Assembly (NCBI RefSeq): GCF_030272615.1
Contig: NC_081415.1
Span: forward strand, 624,337,740-624,401,739
Reading direction: 5' to 3'
DNA length: 64,000 nt
DNA from: Cryptomeria japonica
Lineage: Eukaryota; Streptophyta; Pinopsida; Cupressales; Cupressaceae
Shown here piece by piece: positions 23,873-37,225 of this stretch. The translations under genes were made by a program, and so were the position numbers. The notes below the pieces were generated by a model. The model did not search any database and was not told the DNA's origin. It saw only the letters and a list, made by a program, of their open reading frames with translations. Each line of letters opens with the position of its first letter. Positions within the stretch are counted from its first letter, which is position 1.

Positions 23873-24182
23873 TCGATAATTATGATGAAAAACTTTAAGC
23901 TATTAATCCTTCATTTGATAAACCATTCTTCATTTGTATATGATCAATCTACTTAGTTCGATCAAATGCTTGACTATCAATTATCATCCTATAACATAGA
24001 ATCCTGATTTAATATCAGTTACATTATTTGTGTTAACTGATTACTAAATCGGGTTAACCAATACAATCTGATTTATATCGGTTAACGTATTTAAAATAAT
24101 GATTATCGGATTAGTATCGGATGTTAATATATGTTTGCACCAATTAATATCGGGTTATGCTCCGATTAATATCGCATGGCAA

Positions 24183-24350
24183 GGTAAACATACATCGATT
24201 GTTATCGAGTGTTAAGACAAACATACACCGATTGTTATCGGGTGTTAAGATAAGCATCCATCGATTGTTATTAGGTGTTAATGTAAGCATACACTGATTG
24301 GTATTGGTTGTTAATGTAATAATACACCGATTGGTATCGGTTTTTAAATA
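24183..24350. repeat. 33-bp tandem array in LTR U3
   Basis: About five units of the form 'aagcatacaccgattg.tat' plus 'cgg.tgttaatgt'. The equivalent array in the 3' LTR is at about 31130-31300. Each unit carries the inverted motif CCGATTG.TATCGG. Confidence 0.85.
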
Positions 24351-24638
24351 AACATCATTTATTATTACTGCGATTAGCAAAGGGACATGATCAAGTAATG
24401 TATTGATCAGTCATGTCTAAAAGACATGACCGGTCAATGCATTGCTTGATCGTACCTAGCTTGCTATATATATCAAATGGCATTTGTGAGAAAGGACATC
24501 GAAATTAATAAATGTTCCTCTTACCTGCCATACAAAAAGAAGATAGTCAGATTTATATTTTAATCAGTAATATATAAAATGAGATAATATCAACTAGAAT
24601 ATAACTTGCATATTGAATGTAAATTGACATCATTTACA

Positions 24639-24651
24639 TGGTATCAGAGCT
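24639..24651 (+). other. Copia primer-binding site
   Basis: TGGTATCAGAGCT directly after the LTR, initiator tRNA-Met type. Confidence 0.95.
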
Positions 24652-27600
24652 ATAGTTAAATCCAACCTGAGCCTGTTCAATTTTGTGAAAGATTCAAAGA
24701 AAGCATATATTCAACATCATAATTCTTCTAATAGTTAGCGCTATCAGATTTGAAGATAGACATGGAGGAGGTGATGACTTCTCAGCATGGAAGTTCAGAA
24801 TTCAGATGATTCTAAAAGAAAATAAAGTCGAATCATTTGTAAAAACTAGAACTGCAGAACCTGAGACTGAACCTGACAAAACAACCTGGAGAGAAGGAAA
24901 TGACAAGGCCATCAAAATCATAGTTGATGGGGTGAGAAATAATATCATTCCCATCATAAGGAAACATGAAACAACCTACAACATGTTCAAAGCACTTGAA
25001 GATGCATTTGAGATATCTAATGCCAGTAGAACCTTGGCTTTCAAAAGAGAAATAAATCACATAGCCATGATCAAAGAAGAATCAGTAAATGCTTACTTCA
25101 TGTGAATATCAGCCCTAAGGGAAGAACTGACAACCCTTGGATATGAGATCCAAAGCAAAGAATTAACACTCGTTGCTCTAGATGGGTTGCCTAGCATATG
25201 GGAAACATTCGTCCAAGGCATCACTACAAGGGATGAATTTCCAAAATTCGATAGGCTAAAGGCTGACTATCTCCAAGAGGAATCAAGGCAAAATAAGAAA
25301 GGGATCAAGCAAAAGAATATAGATGAAGATCTCCAAGTTCTAAATACGAACTCAAACAAGAAAAGCAAGTAGAAACAATCTAGGAAGAGAAAAGGTCATC
25401 ATGGTAAGAACACCTTAAAAAAGGACCTCTGTCAAATTCAATGTTACAGATGTGACAAATTTGGGCACACTATGTTGCCAAATGTCCAGAAAGAGCTAAG
25501 CAAGCCACATTTGCCAAAACAGGAAAATCTAAAAGGGAAGAGGACCCCGAGAAGTATGTACTCTATTCAACACTCACAAACCAAGCATCAAACAAAGTTA
25601 ACTCCTAGGTGATTGACAGTGGCTCATCTAGACACATTACAGGATTCAGAGAAGTGCTAGACTCCATGAAAGAGGAGAATGATGAGGAAGTAACTATCAG
25701 AGATGACTCTAAACATCTAGACAAAGGAGTTGGAACCTGCATCATCAAACTAAAGTCAGGTGTATCATTACAACTCAAAGGAGTACTATATGTTCCAGGC
25801 ATCAAGAGAAATCTAGTCTCAATATCAGCACTAGAGCACAATGGATATACAGTGACTTTCATGGACAACAGAGTATTGGCTTGGCCAAAGAATTCATCCA
25901 TCAAGAAAGCTAAAATGATTGGTCAAAGACAAGGCTACTTGTATGAGCTATGCACATAGCCCAACTTAGTCCTAATCCACGAAACTATAGATGCTAATGA
26001 AGTCTAGCATAGAACACTAGGCCACCTAAATTTTAGAGCTTTATCATCAATGGGAGACCTTCGCACAGTTCTACCTAGGTTAAAGCAATATAATTCAGGG
26101 GCATGCAAAGGATGTGCCCTAGGTAAAAATGCTAAGGGTGTTTTTCAAAATAGTACTAGGAAAATAAATAAAATTTTAGAGTTAGTTCATTTAGATAGAT
26201 GTGGACCCATGTCTGTACCTTCATTGGGGGGATTTTTGTATTATGTAATATTTGTTGATGACTACTCTAGGAAAACTTGGATCTACTTTCTGAAATGTAA
26301 AGAATCGGAAGAGATTCTTAATAGGTTTAGAGAATTCAAATCTTTAACAAAGAACTACTCAGGAAATAAATTTAAAACCCTAAGAACTGATAATGGGGGG
26401 GAATACACATCAGAATTATTTAAAGATTTTTGTAAAAATTCAGGGATTAAGAGGGAGTTAACAATACCTTATAACCCTCAACAAAATGGGGTAGCTGAGA
26501 AGAAAATAAGGACAATCGTTGAGGTTGTCAAAGCTACGATTCTAGATTAGAATCTAAATGTCAATCTTTGGGAAGAAGAAACTAGAATTGTTGTATATAT
26601 TCAAATAGATGTCCTCACTCTCATCCTAAAGATAAGACCCCTAAGGAATTCTTTACTAGATCAAAACAAGATATTATCCACCTTAGGATATTTGGATGCC
26701 CTATCTATATTCATGTACCTAAGGAGAAAAGATTAAAATTAGAGCCTTCTAGAAAAAGGGGAATCCTTTTAGGATATAGTGAAACCTCCCAAGCCTACAG
26801 GATCTATATACTTGGTCAAAAGAATATTGAACTAAGTAGGGATGTGATCTTTGAAGAAGACTTCTCTTTGAAAAGAGCCCAGAGCTCTCTAGACCCTGAA
26901 GTCTATATCCCTACCCCTAGCATAGATAAAGATCCTACTCCTGAGCTTCAGAGGGAGAATCCTAAGGAAACTATAAGTGAAACTCAAAGTCCAGCTAGAG
27001 AAAACCTCAAGAAAAGACCACTATGGGCCACCAAGACTGTAGCAGAAGCTCAGAAGTTTGTTGCTCCCTCAAAGACCTTCAGGGAAAGAAAAAGGCCAAA
27101 TAAATTCACTAGCTATGTTGCCCTTATGAATGATCTCTCTAAAGCTAAACCAAACAATGTATCATATGCACTTGAACATCAAGTATGGAAGGATGCCATG
27201 TCTGAAGAGTATCGGTCCATTATGAAAAATGATGTTTGGGAGATTGTTCCTAGGCCAACTGAGAAATCTATTGTTTCATCTAAGTTGCTTTTCAAGATTA
27301 AACATGTTGCAGATGGCAGTATTAAAAAACACAAGGCTAGATTTGTAGCTAGAGGGTTCTCGCAAAGGGAAGGAATATATTATGAAAAAAATTTTGCACC
27401 TGTTGCCAAGTATACATCAGTAAGAGTTGTATTAGCCATTGCAGAAACAAAGGGGTGTAAGGTACACTAGATATATGTTAAGGCATCATTTCTAAATGGT
27501 GATATCTCAGAAGAAGTCTACCTAGAGCAACCTGAAGGGTTTGAAATTCATGATGCAGAGTCTCATGTGTGTAGACTCAAGAAAGCTCTCTATGGGCTTA

Positions 27601-27868
27601 AACAAGCTCCCAGGGCTTGGCATGAAGGAATTGACACCTATCTCTTAGGACTAGGCTTCTCTAAGAATGATGTAGATCCTAATCTCTACTACAAAACAAA
27701 TAAAGGTGATATGCTAATATCTATTTTATATGTTGATGACTTATTAATCACAGGAAATGATCACCTTATAGATCAATGCAAGAAAGATCTATCCCAAGAA
27801 TTTGATATGAAGGACTTGGGACTCCTTTATTACTTCCTAGGATTGGAAGTATGATAGAGTTCTGACAA

Positions 27869-27873
27869 CATTA
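27869..27873. other. Target-site duplication of nested LTR, left copy
   Basis: CATTA, repeated at 29394-29398. Removing the insert and one copy restores a continuous Copia RT frame (SDN then ILNQGK). Confidence 0.9.
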
Positions 27874-29393
27874 TGTTGGCAATATTGCATTATAATAGAT
27901 AATGAAAGATTGTTGGCATTTCAAAAAGGATATTGAGAAGGTTTTTGATGATTATGGATATAACTGATTAAAGATGTTTTACTATCTTGATATTATTATT
28001 TTGTCATTGATGTCAAGAAATTGATTTTCTAATTCAATATGATGTTGCCATATCTTGAGAAGTATGATATGAAGATTATGAAGAAGTCGGTAAAAGACAG
28101 GAAAGAATATGATGAATAAAGGGATGAATAAGGTATTCAATGGGCAACTACTACCGAGTCAGACAATGATGAGATCATGATGTTTTAGATTGTTTTAACA
28201 TCATACATATGTTGTAAAATGTAAAGGTTATTACTATACTATGTTATCAACCAAAGAGCCTAGTCAGTAAACACTAAGGTTATTGCTACTGGTTAATGAA
28301 GGCAGAATGTCTACCAAGTGAAGTTTAGTATTCACCGAGTTGTTACCGAGTTGTAAGCGAGCTATAACATAATGCATTAAATGTTTACATGTAGTATTTA
28401 ATGAAAGGAGTTGATGAGTTGGAGCAGATCAATGATTGGTAAGCTGTGGAAGAAGTTTGTTAACGAATCTAAGGCACTAGAAAGTTGGCATGAAGATCTA
28501 TAGCTTAGATTAAACCGCAATACCCTGGCACAAGTTCCAAGACTATTATGCAAGTTCCAAGGCGGGGTAAAACATTTTCAGATCGAAAGATGCATTGAAC
28601 CTGGACAAGATTGAAGATCTGATGGCTATGATTGATCATGGGAAATGTGATCAAGGAGATTAAGTGGTTACCTAATTGTTTATAAATAGAAAACTATTGA
28701 TAAACAATGTATGTGGGCAAGTGTATGCACAGGGATGCTACATAGTGATTACCGACCATAGAAGCTTGAAGACCTGTTAGAATAACAGAGTATAGAAGCC
28801 CAGCAGATAGACAAGATTACTTCTATGTCTAGATTGTATTGAACAAATAAGAATCTTCTTTAGCATTTTAGATGTGAAGTTGCAGATAGATTTTTACTGT
28901 TATTTTATGAAAGTGACATAAAATCTCTTAACTAAGTGGACTTAAAAGTCTTGTATGTAAATCCTCTAGCAAGGTGACATTTTGATTGAGTGTTTGAAAT
29001 CCTTTGACAAAGTCACTTCTAACAAAGTGAAGATCCTAACAAATTTGAGGGAAATCCCTTAACCAGGTCACATCTAGCAATGTGTTTGTAATCTTTAACA
29101 GGATTTGCTTTTAACTCAGCATACTCTAGAAGAGTATATTTCTTAGTGGGTCCGAAATCCCACAGTGGTTTTTCCCTATTTGGGTTTCCATGTTAAATCT
29201 GGTGTTATGAGGTTTATATTGTTCATATACTTTTAAGTTGGCATGTTTGACAGTTTTGGATATATGACTGATATATATGTTACCGAGGTTGAATCTGATT
29301 TTTTTATGGATGATTAAGTTTGTATGATTCACCCCCCCCCTCTCATCTTGTTGGCTATTGGATCTGTACTTATATTAAGTATCAGAACTATCA
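27874..29393 (+). repeat. Solo LTR nested in the Copia RT
   Basis: 1,520 bp, TGTTGGCAATATTG...AGAACTATCA, bounded by CATTA duplications. It shows the block 'tggtttttccctatttgggt' (about 29164) and the C-rich run plus 'ctctcatcttg' (29331-29350), as in the LTRs at 1-1432 and 37226-38364. Short frames inside it are not genes. Confidence 0.9.
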
Positions 29394-30499
29394 CATTATA
29401 CTAAACCAAGGAAAGCATACCTTGGATATTTTGAAAAGATTCAGAATGTTAAACTGTAGGCCCATGACCTCTCGTATGGAAATCAATTTACATAAACTTA
29501 AAGAAGTAGCAGCATAGTCACAAACCACTGACCCTACTCAATACAGATAGATGATTGGGTCCCTAGTGTACTCGGTAAATACAAGACCAGATATTTGTTA
29601 TGCAATTAATGCCTTAAGTCAGTTTATGTGTGAACCCAAGGAGATACACCTGGTTGCAGTAAAACACATCATGAGATACTTTCAAGGTACCCTAAACCTT
29701 GGTCTCAAATATGAGAAAGTTGATATAGACCTACATAGATTATAGATTCAGATTGGGCTGGAAGTGTGACTGACAAAAAAAGCACTTCATGGTATTGCTT
29801 CAGTCCAGGTTCATCTATGATATCTTGGATCAGTAGGAAGCAGTCTTTCATAGCTCAAAGCTCCACCGAGGCCAAATACATTACAGCTTCTATGGCTGCC
29901 CAAGAAGCTATATGGCTTAGGAAGTTGCTTGTGGGGTTGTTTGGAGAGCCTATAAAACCCATTGTTATACATTGTGACAATCAGAGCTGCATAAAAATTT
30001 CAATAAATCCAGTGTTCCATGACAGATCCAAGCATATTGAGATTCCATACCACTATGTGTGAGATATTGTAGACAAGAATGTGATCCAATTAGAAATGTT
30101 TGTACAGGAGATCAAACTGTAGATATTCTGACCAAACCTCTTTCTAGAGTGAAGGTTGATCACTTCAAAAAAGATTTAGTTATGATAGAAAGGTAATTTA
30201 CTTTGTAAATCTGTATTTGCATATCAATAAGATGTTTAATGTGTAAACTTCTTTGTCATGATAGGACATTTTGGATTTTATCCCCTGGGTTCATATCTAA
30301 GAGGTGACAATCTCTCAAGATAATGAACACTTGTATGTAGACATTATAAGGTGACAATCTTATGATGTCCAAACTAGTTATCATGTTGGATCTCTAGTGT
30401 GTCATGGATGTGTCATGATTGTGTTGTGGTAAAACACTTGTAGAAGGTGTTAGTGCACATATCACAACTAGGATAAGATGAGAATTTAATCTTTCTCAT

Positions 30500-30640
30500 A
30501 TGATTATCCCTAAGTATTGCGTGTTTAGGCAATACCGATATCACATGCTTAGGTGATATCCTGTCATCACAAGATTGACATGATGGACATTTGTATCACG
30601 TGTTTAGGTGATACTTCATATCATGTGATTAGGTGATATG
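30500..30640. repeat. Short palindromic motifs before the Copia 3' LTR
   Basis: Three to four variants of ATCAC(A/G)TG..TAGGTGATA, each an inverted ATCAC/GTGAT pair, lie in the non-coding stretch between RNase H and the polypurine tract. Confidence 0.6.
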
Positions 30641-30730
30641 ATTTTCTAGAGAGTTAGATTGTGTAAAGAATATTGACTATCATTTGAATTATGATGCTTG
30701 ATATATTATTTGCATTTATCTTACCTAGCT

Positions 30731-30739
30731 AAGAGGGAG
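30731..30739 (+). other. Copia polypurine tract
   Basis: AAGAGGGAG directly before the 3' LTR start TGTTAATG; plus-strand DNA priming site. Confidence 0.85.
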
Positions 30740-31585
30740 TGTTAATGCATGATAGCTTCGATAAGATAAATGATTGAATGAGAGATAAATGAAGTCTCTC
30801 ATTCAATCATTTATCCTATCGATAATTATGATGAAAAACTTCAAGCTATTAATCCTTCATTTGATAAACCATTCTTCATTTGTATATGATCAATCTACCT
30901 AGTTCAATCAAATGCTTAGCTATCAATTATCATCCTATAGCATAGAATCTTGACTTAATATCAGCTACATTATTTGTGTTCACCAATTATTAAATTGGGT
31001 TAACCAATACAATCCGATTTATTTTGGTTAACATATTAAATATAATGATTATTGGATTAATATCGGATGTTAATATATGTTCGTGCCAATTAATATTGGG
31101 TTATGCTTTGATTAATATCGAGTGGTAAGGTAAACATACACCGATTGTTATCAGGTGTTAAGACAAGCATACACTGATTGTTATCGGGTGTTAAGATAAG
31201 CATCCACCGATTGTTATTGGGTGTTAATGTAAGCATACACCGATTGGTATCAGTTGTTAATGTAAGCATACACCGATTGGTATTGGTTGTTAAATAAACA
31301 CCGTTTATTATTACTGCGATTAGCAAAGGGGCACAATCAAGTAATGTCTTGATCGGTCATGTCTAAAAGACATGACTGATCAAGGCATTGCTTGATCGTA
31401 CCTAGCTTGCTATATATATTAAATGGCATTTGTGAGAAAGGACATCGAAATTAATAAATGCTCTTCTGACCTACCATACAAAAAGAAGATAGTCAGATTT
31501 ATATTTTAATCAATAATATATAAAACAAGATAATATCAACTAGAAAATAACTTGCATATTGAATGTAAATTGAACATCATTTACA
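30740..31585 (+). repeat. Copia 3' LTR
   Basis: 846 bp, partner of 23794-24638, followed by the GTTAC duplication at 31586-31590. Confidence 0.95.
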
Positions 31586-33580
31586 GTTACAACCAATCTC
31601 TAAAATTTCCCTGGCTTCAAGCAAGACACCCTTCCTTGCAATTATTTAGGTATTCCTCTTTTTGTTGGAAGGAATAAAAGTAATTTTTGGTCAAGAATTT
31701 CATCCTCTATCTAGAATAGAGTTTCTACATGGAATAATTCTTATATATCACTGGCTAGTAGGATTCTAATGATTAAAATAGTGGTGGAAATGATTTTCAA
31801 TTACATCATGTTAATTTTGCCTATTCTTATAGGTATTTTGTCTACTATAGAGCCCAACCTTAAAAAATTTCTTTGGAAAGGAAATAAGGAGACTAAATAG
31901 AAGGGAAACTTATTATCATGCGATAAAGTGTCCAATCCTAAATAAATTGGGGGAGTAGGGATCCATAATCTTGAGTTTAGAAATATGGTGGTTGGAAAAA
32001 AACTAGCCTGCAAGCTATCCTCTAATAATAAATCCAAATGGGCTACTATCATTATAGCTAAATACGTCAATTTATATGACCCAAAAAGAATTTTCTCAGC
32101 TATTGATCTTCCATCTAGATCACAGATTTGAATTTAAAGGTTAAGTGTAGGAAGGTATTTCTTTCTTATCTACCATGGATAATTAATGACGGAAAAAAGG
32201 CAAATTTATGTGAGGACTCTTGGAGTGGGTTTACTCCTTTAGAAAAGATATTAAACATAGTAGATTTAAAGGCCTTACTAAAACATCAATGGAGTACAAA
32301 GTTGTCTGATTAATTTCTCATTGTATATAAGAATGGTATTCCTTTAGTGCAATGGAAGGATATTTAAATGGTGGCAGCTCCAAATAGGTAAAAATTAAGA
32401 TTACAATTGGAGTTGAAACAAAGAGTTATTCATTTTAAAGAGGATCAAGCTAGGTTTCTTTGGACCCCATCTCAAACTAGAACATATAAATGAAGCAATA
32501 TTATGAAATTTTAAATAACAAAGCTTCCAAAAATCCTAAAAAAGAGGTGTTTTCCTTTTATTGGTCTGATGTCTTTCTTGGCTAGCCCTTAAAGGAGAAT
32601 TCTTATTAGTGATCAAGACTTTGTTTTTTAAGTATTTCTCTAGTTTTTAATTATGTTCTATATTACAAGGAGGTGGAAACTATGGATCACTTGATTCTTA
32701 ATTGTGAATTTTCATATGAATGTTTTTCTTGGCTTCACAATAGATCAGATTGGTATTCTCCTTTTCATTCCAAGCTAGACATGGTGTTTGAGCCTTGGCC
32801 CAAGCTGCACAAAGAATCCTTCTTTGTGGTAGGAAATACCTACAATTTTTATTTACAATATTTTGTGGGAAAGGAATAGGAGAATATTCAAGAGTGAAAG
32901 AAACACAATAGGAGTTGTGCTTCACAACATAGAAAATTATATATTAGAGGTAGTGCAAGCTTATACTATGAAATATAAAACAATGGATTCTTATTTTACT
33001 TCTTGGGATGATAGCATTCTCAAGGCTTGGGTTGGGATTAGGATTCCATTTAAGGGTAGTATTCTTAAGATTGTAGATTGGAAGATGAGTATCAAAGATA
33101 TTAAATGGGAACCTCCTTATATATATCTTTATAAGCTAAAATTTAATGGTGCAATGAAATGGAATCTAGGAAACTCGCGACTTGGTTGTGTTTTGAGAGA
33201 TCATAGGGACTTATTTTTGGTGATTCAGGCAACAAGAATTCCAAATGGGACCAATAATGTCATAGAGTATAGAGCATTACTATTTTGGTTTCACATGTCA
33301 AGTAAGTTGGCTATCAAATAATAAAAAGTTTTGAGGGGGATTCAATGAATATTATATCTACTCTTAAAAAATTGAGGTTTTAAATTGGAGAATAATGTAC
33401 TTCCTTTAGGAGACTTGGAGGATCTTGGAGCAATATTAGGATTACTGTATGACTCATTACAATAGAGAGGCCAATAGACTGGTAAATGTGTTGGCTAATA
33501 ATGACTATTGATTGAGAGGAGTGGAGATATCACATAGTTGTGTAGATGTCGTAGTGGATTATGAATTGGCATCAATTGCA
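31586..33580 (+). pseudogene. LINE ORF2, part 2: thumb, zinc finger, RNase H
   Basis: It continues the LINE split at 23793. Readable: YLGIPLFVGRNKSNFWSRI, LASRILMIKIVVEM, EPNLKKFLWKGN and GGVGIHNLEFRNMVVGKKLA (31640-32020), the usual post-RT region of L1 ORF2. Next come WIINDGKKANLCEDSWSG (32165-32215), ETMDHLILNCEFSYECFSWL (finger remnant, 32673-32730) and WERNRRIFKSERNTIG (32866). RNase H follows: IKWEPPYIYLYKLKFNGAMK, GCVLRDHRDLFLVIQ (33080-33230), with a late HYNREANRLVNVLANN near 33465. The RNase H first Asp (NFDG) is Asn-Gly here. Many stops. Confidence 0.75.
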
Positions 33581-35195
33581 TCACATGATGCTCCTCCATA
33601 ATTATTTCCTAATAATTTTATGGTTTTTCATATTTAATTACAAGAATGTGACAACAATGGGTACTGCTTTTTGGGCATAAGGAATCATGTAAATATCCCT
33701 AAGTTTGGTGACATTCATATTTGGGCATTAAATTTAATTTCAAATCACTTCCTATATGGATTTTCCTAGGTAATTATGTCAGTAACTTGCTTGACATAAA
33801 TTCCTTGGGACTCATGAAGATCATCATGAATTTATATAATCATGATGACGTAGTCTTTCCAAAGTGAATCAAATTATCCCTAGATTGCATTTCATATCCT
33901 TGATTCATCTACCATTCTTTGCTCCTCTCTATCATCGTCTTTCAATACTTATGCAAGTGGGTAGTGATTTGGGTATTTATAAGGGAAGGGATATGTTTTC
34001 CATTGCATAGTTGGGCTGAATATTTGAGGTCTCTTTTCCAAGTGTGTGACAATAAAGTATAGGTTATCAAATCACAAGATTTTAGTTTGTTTCAATGTTT
34101 GGGAGTTTCCCACTTATGGACCTTACACTATGGAACATCTTAAATGTATCTTCAAATGGGATTGTGTAAAGATTCAATGAGTCATCATTATAGTCATTAG
34201 GGAAGAGGTTATTAATTTGAAAGCTTCTTGTGGCCTTTACACTTCATAGATTGTGTCTATTTTTCTCTCCAATTCATTTGAAATTCTACAAATATTTGGG
34301 TCTTTGTTACATATCACTTCATCGTTAGTTAAAGAGGATTTCATTTCTAGAGTGGGTTTGGAAAAATCTATTAAGAAACATGATTTATTTGAAGATAAGG
34401 GCTGGGTTGGTGGGATTTTTCTTAGGAAATGCCTAAACAAAAAAAATCCATATTCAAAGCTCTATGATGCCATTAGGATTTCATTGGAATCAAACAAATA
34501 ATCTTTACAATTATGGCTTTTTTTAGAATATTTCTCCTTTTGTGGCAAGTCATTGTTTTGCCCTGTTATATGCACTTCATTAGTTGGTATTGTACATACC
34601 TCATGTTCACAAGCTAGAGTAAATAATATTTAAGGAGGGTATGAGGGAAGATCATAGCTTGGATATTTTTTAGGTTATAAGTTTGGAGAGAAAGAGAATT
34701 CATAGCTAGAAGTAGTGCATAAGGAAATGGGTGAAAATAACCCTAAGCTACAATCTCTTTTGTCATAGACTTCTACATACATGATGTGGTTCCTTCTCTT
34801 TTGATGCTAGTTCTAGTAAGTTTTTTGTTTCCTTGGTTACTAAACATTTGGCTCATTTTTTTCTTTGTATGTTTCTCTGCTAAGGTATATAGTCCATGTT
34901 TTCTATGTACTTAATAGGGTTGAGAAAGTCTCCCCTTTTAGTCATATATGGTTGGTTGGGTGTTTATGTAGTTTTAATCTACTTCTGGGTTGAGCATGTC
35001 TCCCTTGGTTTTCTTTGGTTTCATTGGTTGTGAGGGTGAGAATAATTGTCTTCTCATCTATATTTTTCATCCTTTTTCAAAGGTTGCGCTTTGCTCACTA
35101 TCTAGTCAATATGCATTCTAGTTGGTATTGCTAGTCCATTTACTTTTGTAATTATTTTATTTCCATGTTAAATATAAATATATGCATTAAGAAAT
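33581..35195 (+). other. Probable LINE 3' untranslated region
   Basis: No domain-bearing frame. Sequence turns T-rich and ends 'aaatataaatatatgcatt' near 35195, the sort of tail seen at 3' ends of plant LINEs. The assignment rests on position only. Confidence 0.35.
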
Positions 35196-35945
35196 GTTAT
35201 CCCTCTTTATTTAACTTGATCTGTTGGGTATGTGCGGGATCATGAGGGGCCAAAAAGTGGCGATATTCTGAATAAAGTCCTGATTGATAGGATGATTGAA
35301 AAAAATCTATAAATTTCAAACAGTATCAAATTTCTTGAATCTAAAAGACATGTCACATTCTATGCTTCGTATAATATAGGAATTAAAGAAAAATTTGAAT
35401 TTCCTAAAGTTTTAACCAAGTTATGGTGGTCAGACATATGATTTTTTATATATTTAAAAAGATGTAGTAAAAAATCATAATTATTATTTGTTTTTTCAAA
35501 ACAAGGTGGCAGTGCCACTTAATATATTTTATTATATAAAACTAGTTCAAAGAGCTCCTAGAGAAAAGAACTAGTAAGAAAAACTTCGATCCTTGCTCTA
35601 CAATACATAGAAAGGTTGTGAGATTTAAATCTCAAATATGCCAACAATATCTTATAGTGTCTAGAATACCGAGTGCCATAAAACATACCCCACTATCGAA
35701 TGTTGTCTGGAATGTATTGAACAAGATGCAGTCTAAACAAAAATTTCACGAGAGTTGTGCACATTTACATAGCAGTCCAGAATCAGTCTCACTTATGAAT
35801 TTATCCAACTTACAATGTAGCACACTTCTCAAATCGATATCCCTTCACAATATATAGATGCAGTAAAACCACAGGACCCTGCACTTATAATATCACACAT
35901 ACCAATTTATATCATTATGAAAAAGACAACTATATAGCTATATGT
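35196..35945. other. Spacer between two LINEs
   Basis: No gene seen. Its right part may include the 3' UTR of the minus-strand LINE, whose coding region ends at 35953. Confidence 0.35.
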
Positions 35946-37225
35946 AATATTATGTTGTACCCATATCCTCCAAAATATTTTCCTTAAGAATTGGAAAAGA
36001 ATCAAAATCATAATTCAGACCCATCATATTAAGTTCCTCCTTGCAACTTCCCATATTTGCCAAATGATCTGCAACCCAATTCCCTTCTCTATACACATGT
36101 GAAATGGTGAAGTTTGTAAATGTATCAATTAGTGTCCATGCTTGTTCAAGTAAATATCTTATCTGCAAATTATCAACATTTCTCTTTATGCAAGTGTTGA
36201 TAATAATAGTTGAATCGCCTTCAATGTGTATATATGAGATGTTCAATTTTTTTACTAGTGGAATACCTTCAAGTAAAGCATATGCCTCTGCAAAGTTGTT
36301 AGTACCCGATAGAATAAAAGCAGCTTTCAAAGATAAAACACATCCTATGTGATCCCTTATGCATACTCCTATCCCTGCATCACCTGGGTTCCCTTTAGAG
36401 GAGCCATCAAAATTTAGTTTGAAATGCATTGAATCCGGAGGACACCATTTCACTTTATTTCTATCAATTTTACTAGTTCTCACTCTCAAAAGACAAGGTG
36501 ATATAGGAATAGAGATGCCCTTCCAGTAGTTAATAACTTGACCATCCCAAGAAGTAAATTCCTTATTTGAATTGAACTGACTTCAAACTTGAGCATTAAC
36601 CAGTTCTGATACTGATTTTTTAATATAATTGAAAACTTCAGAAAGAGGAGATGTTTGCTTTCTAAAAATATGCTTATTTCTTTCCCACCAAAGTGACCAT
36701 ACTACTATGGATGGGATCGCCTTCCAAATACATGCAAAAAGAGAGGATGAGTATAAGACTGGCCATGACTGGAACAAATCCCATACATTATCTGGAAGAG
36801 GTATGCTAAAGGAAAGCTTATCAAGCACGAACATCCAACAATAGTGAGCAAAAGCACATTGGAGGAGGAGATGATCTAATGTTTCACTGTGTTCACCACA
36901 AAGTACACAAGTGAATGGATGTGCAATATTCAATTTAACAAGTCTCTCAATGGTGAATATTCTCTTATGTAGAGCAAGCCAAGCAAACATCCCTGCCTTG
37001 GGGAGAACACTATTATTCCAACAATAATTGTAGGCTCTTTGTGAATAGGATTGAACAGACATTTGATGAATTGCCTTATACCCTTCCTTGATAGAGTACT
37101 TTCCATTCTTCATAGCGAACCATATCAATTTGTCCAAACCATTAGAGATAAAGATAATGCAGTTCTTCAGAATCAAAGAAAATTTTACCTTTTGACCTGG
37201 GGAGATTGGGAGTAGAGCTGGCTTC

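Larger units (their letters stand above)
23794..24638 (+). repeat. Copia 5' LTR
   Basis: 845 bp, TGTTAATGCATGATA...CATCATTTACA. It contains a perfect 21-bp inverted repeat (23822-23872 region), a 33-bp tandem array at about 24183-24350, and a TATATATA near 24468 that may be the promoter TATA box. Confidence 0.95.
24745..30062 (+). pseudogene. Copia gag-pol polyprotein relic
   Basis: Gag (24745-25500): RFEDRHGGGDDFSAWKFRIQ and a CYRCDKFGH zinc knuckle broken by a frameshift. Protease: VIDSGSSRHITGF at 25609, preceded by TAG where Trp is usual. GAG_pre-integrase: HRTLGHLNFRAL and CKGCALGK near 26110. Integrase core: HLDRCGPM, FVDDYSRKTW, LRTDNGGEY and NPQQNGVAE (26050-26550), so D, D and E are all still present. 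RT: WKDAMSEEYRSI, KARFVARGFSQREG (26844-27470), KKALYGLKQAPRAW and YVDDLLI (YVDD box intact, 27567-27854), MKDLGLLYYFLGLEV, then the nested LTR. It resumes at 29394 with ILNQGKHTLDILKRF. RNase H follows (29551-30062): STEAKYITAS, VIHCDNQSCIKI, FHDRSKHIE. Stops include TAG in place of Gln at 26548 and 27468. No start codon is evident. Confidence 0.9.
23794..31585 (+). mobile_element. Complete Ty1/Copia retrotransposon, decayed, with nested LTR
   Basis: The parts are: 5' LTR 23794-24638, PBS 24639-24651, gag-pol 24745-30062, purine tract 30731-30739 and 3' LTR 30740-31585, bounded by a perfect GTTAC duplication. Domain order protease-integrase-RT-RNase H identifies Copia. The LTRs differ at something like 6-8% of positions by eye, mostly transitions, so the insertion is old but younger than the LINE it split. 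A 1,520-bp solo LTR later entered its RT. It cannot make protein in its present state. Confidence 0.95.

Noticed and set aside
24144-24380. Minus-strand ORFs with repeated TPDNNR peptides (also 31090-31326), and a CRISPR-like look
   Set aside because: These are the 33-bp tandem units inside Copia LTRs; units are contiguous without spacers, and this is plant DNA.
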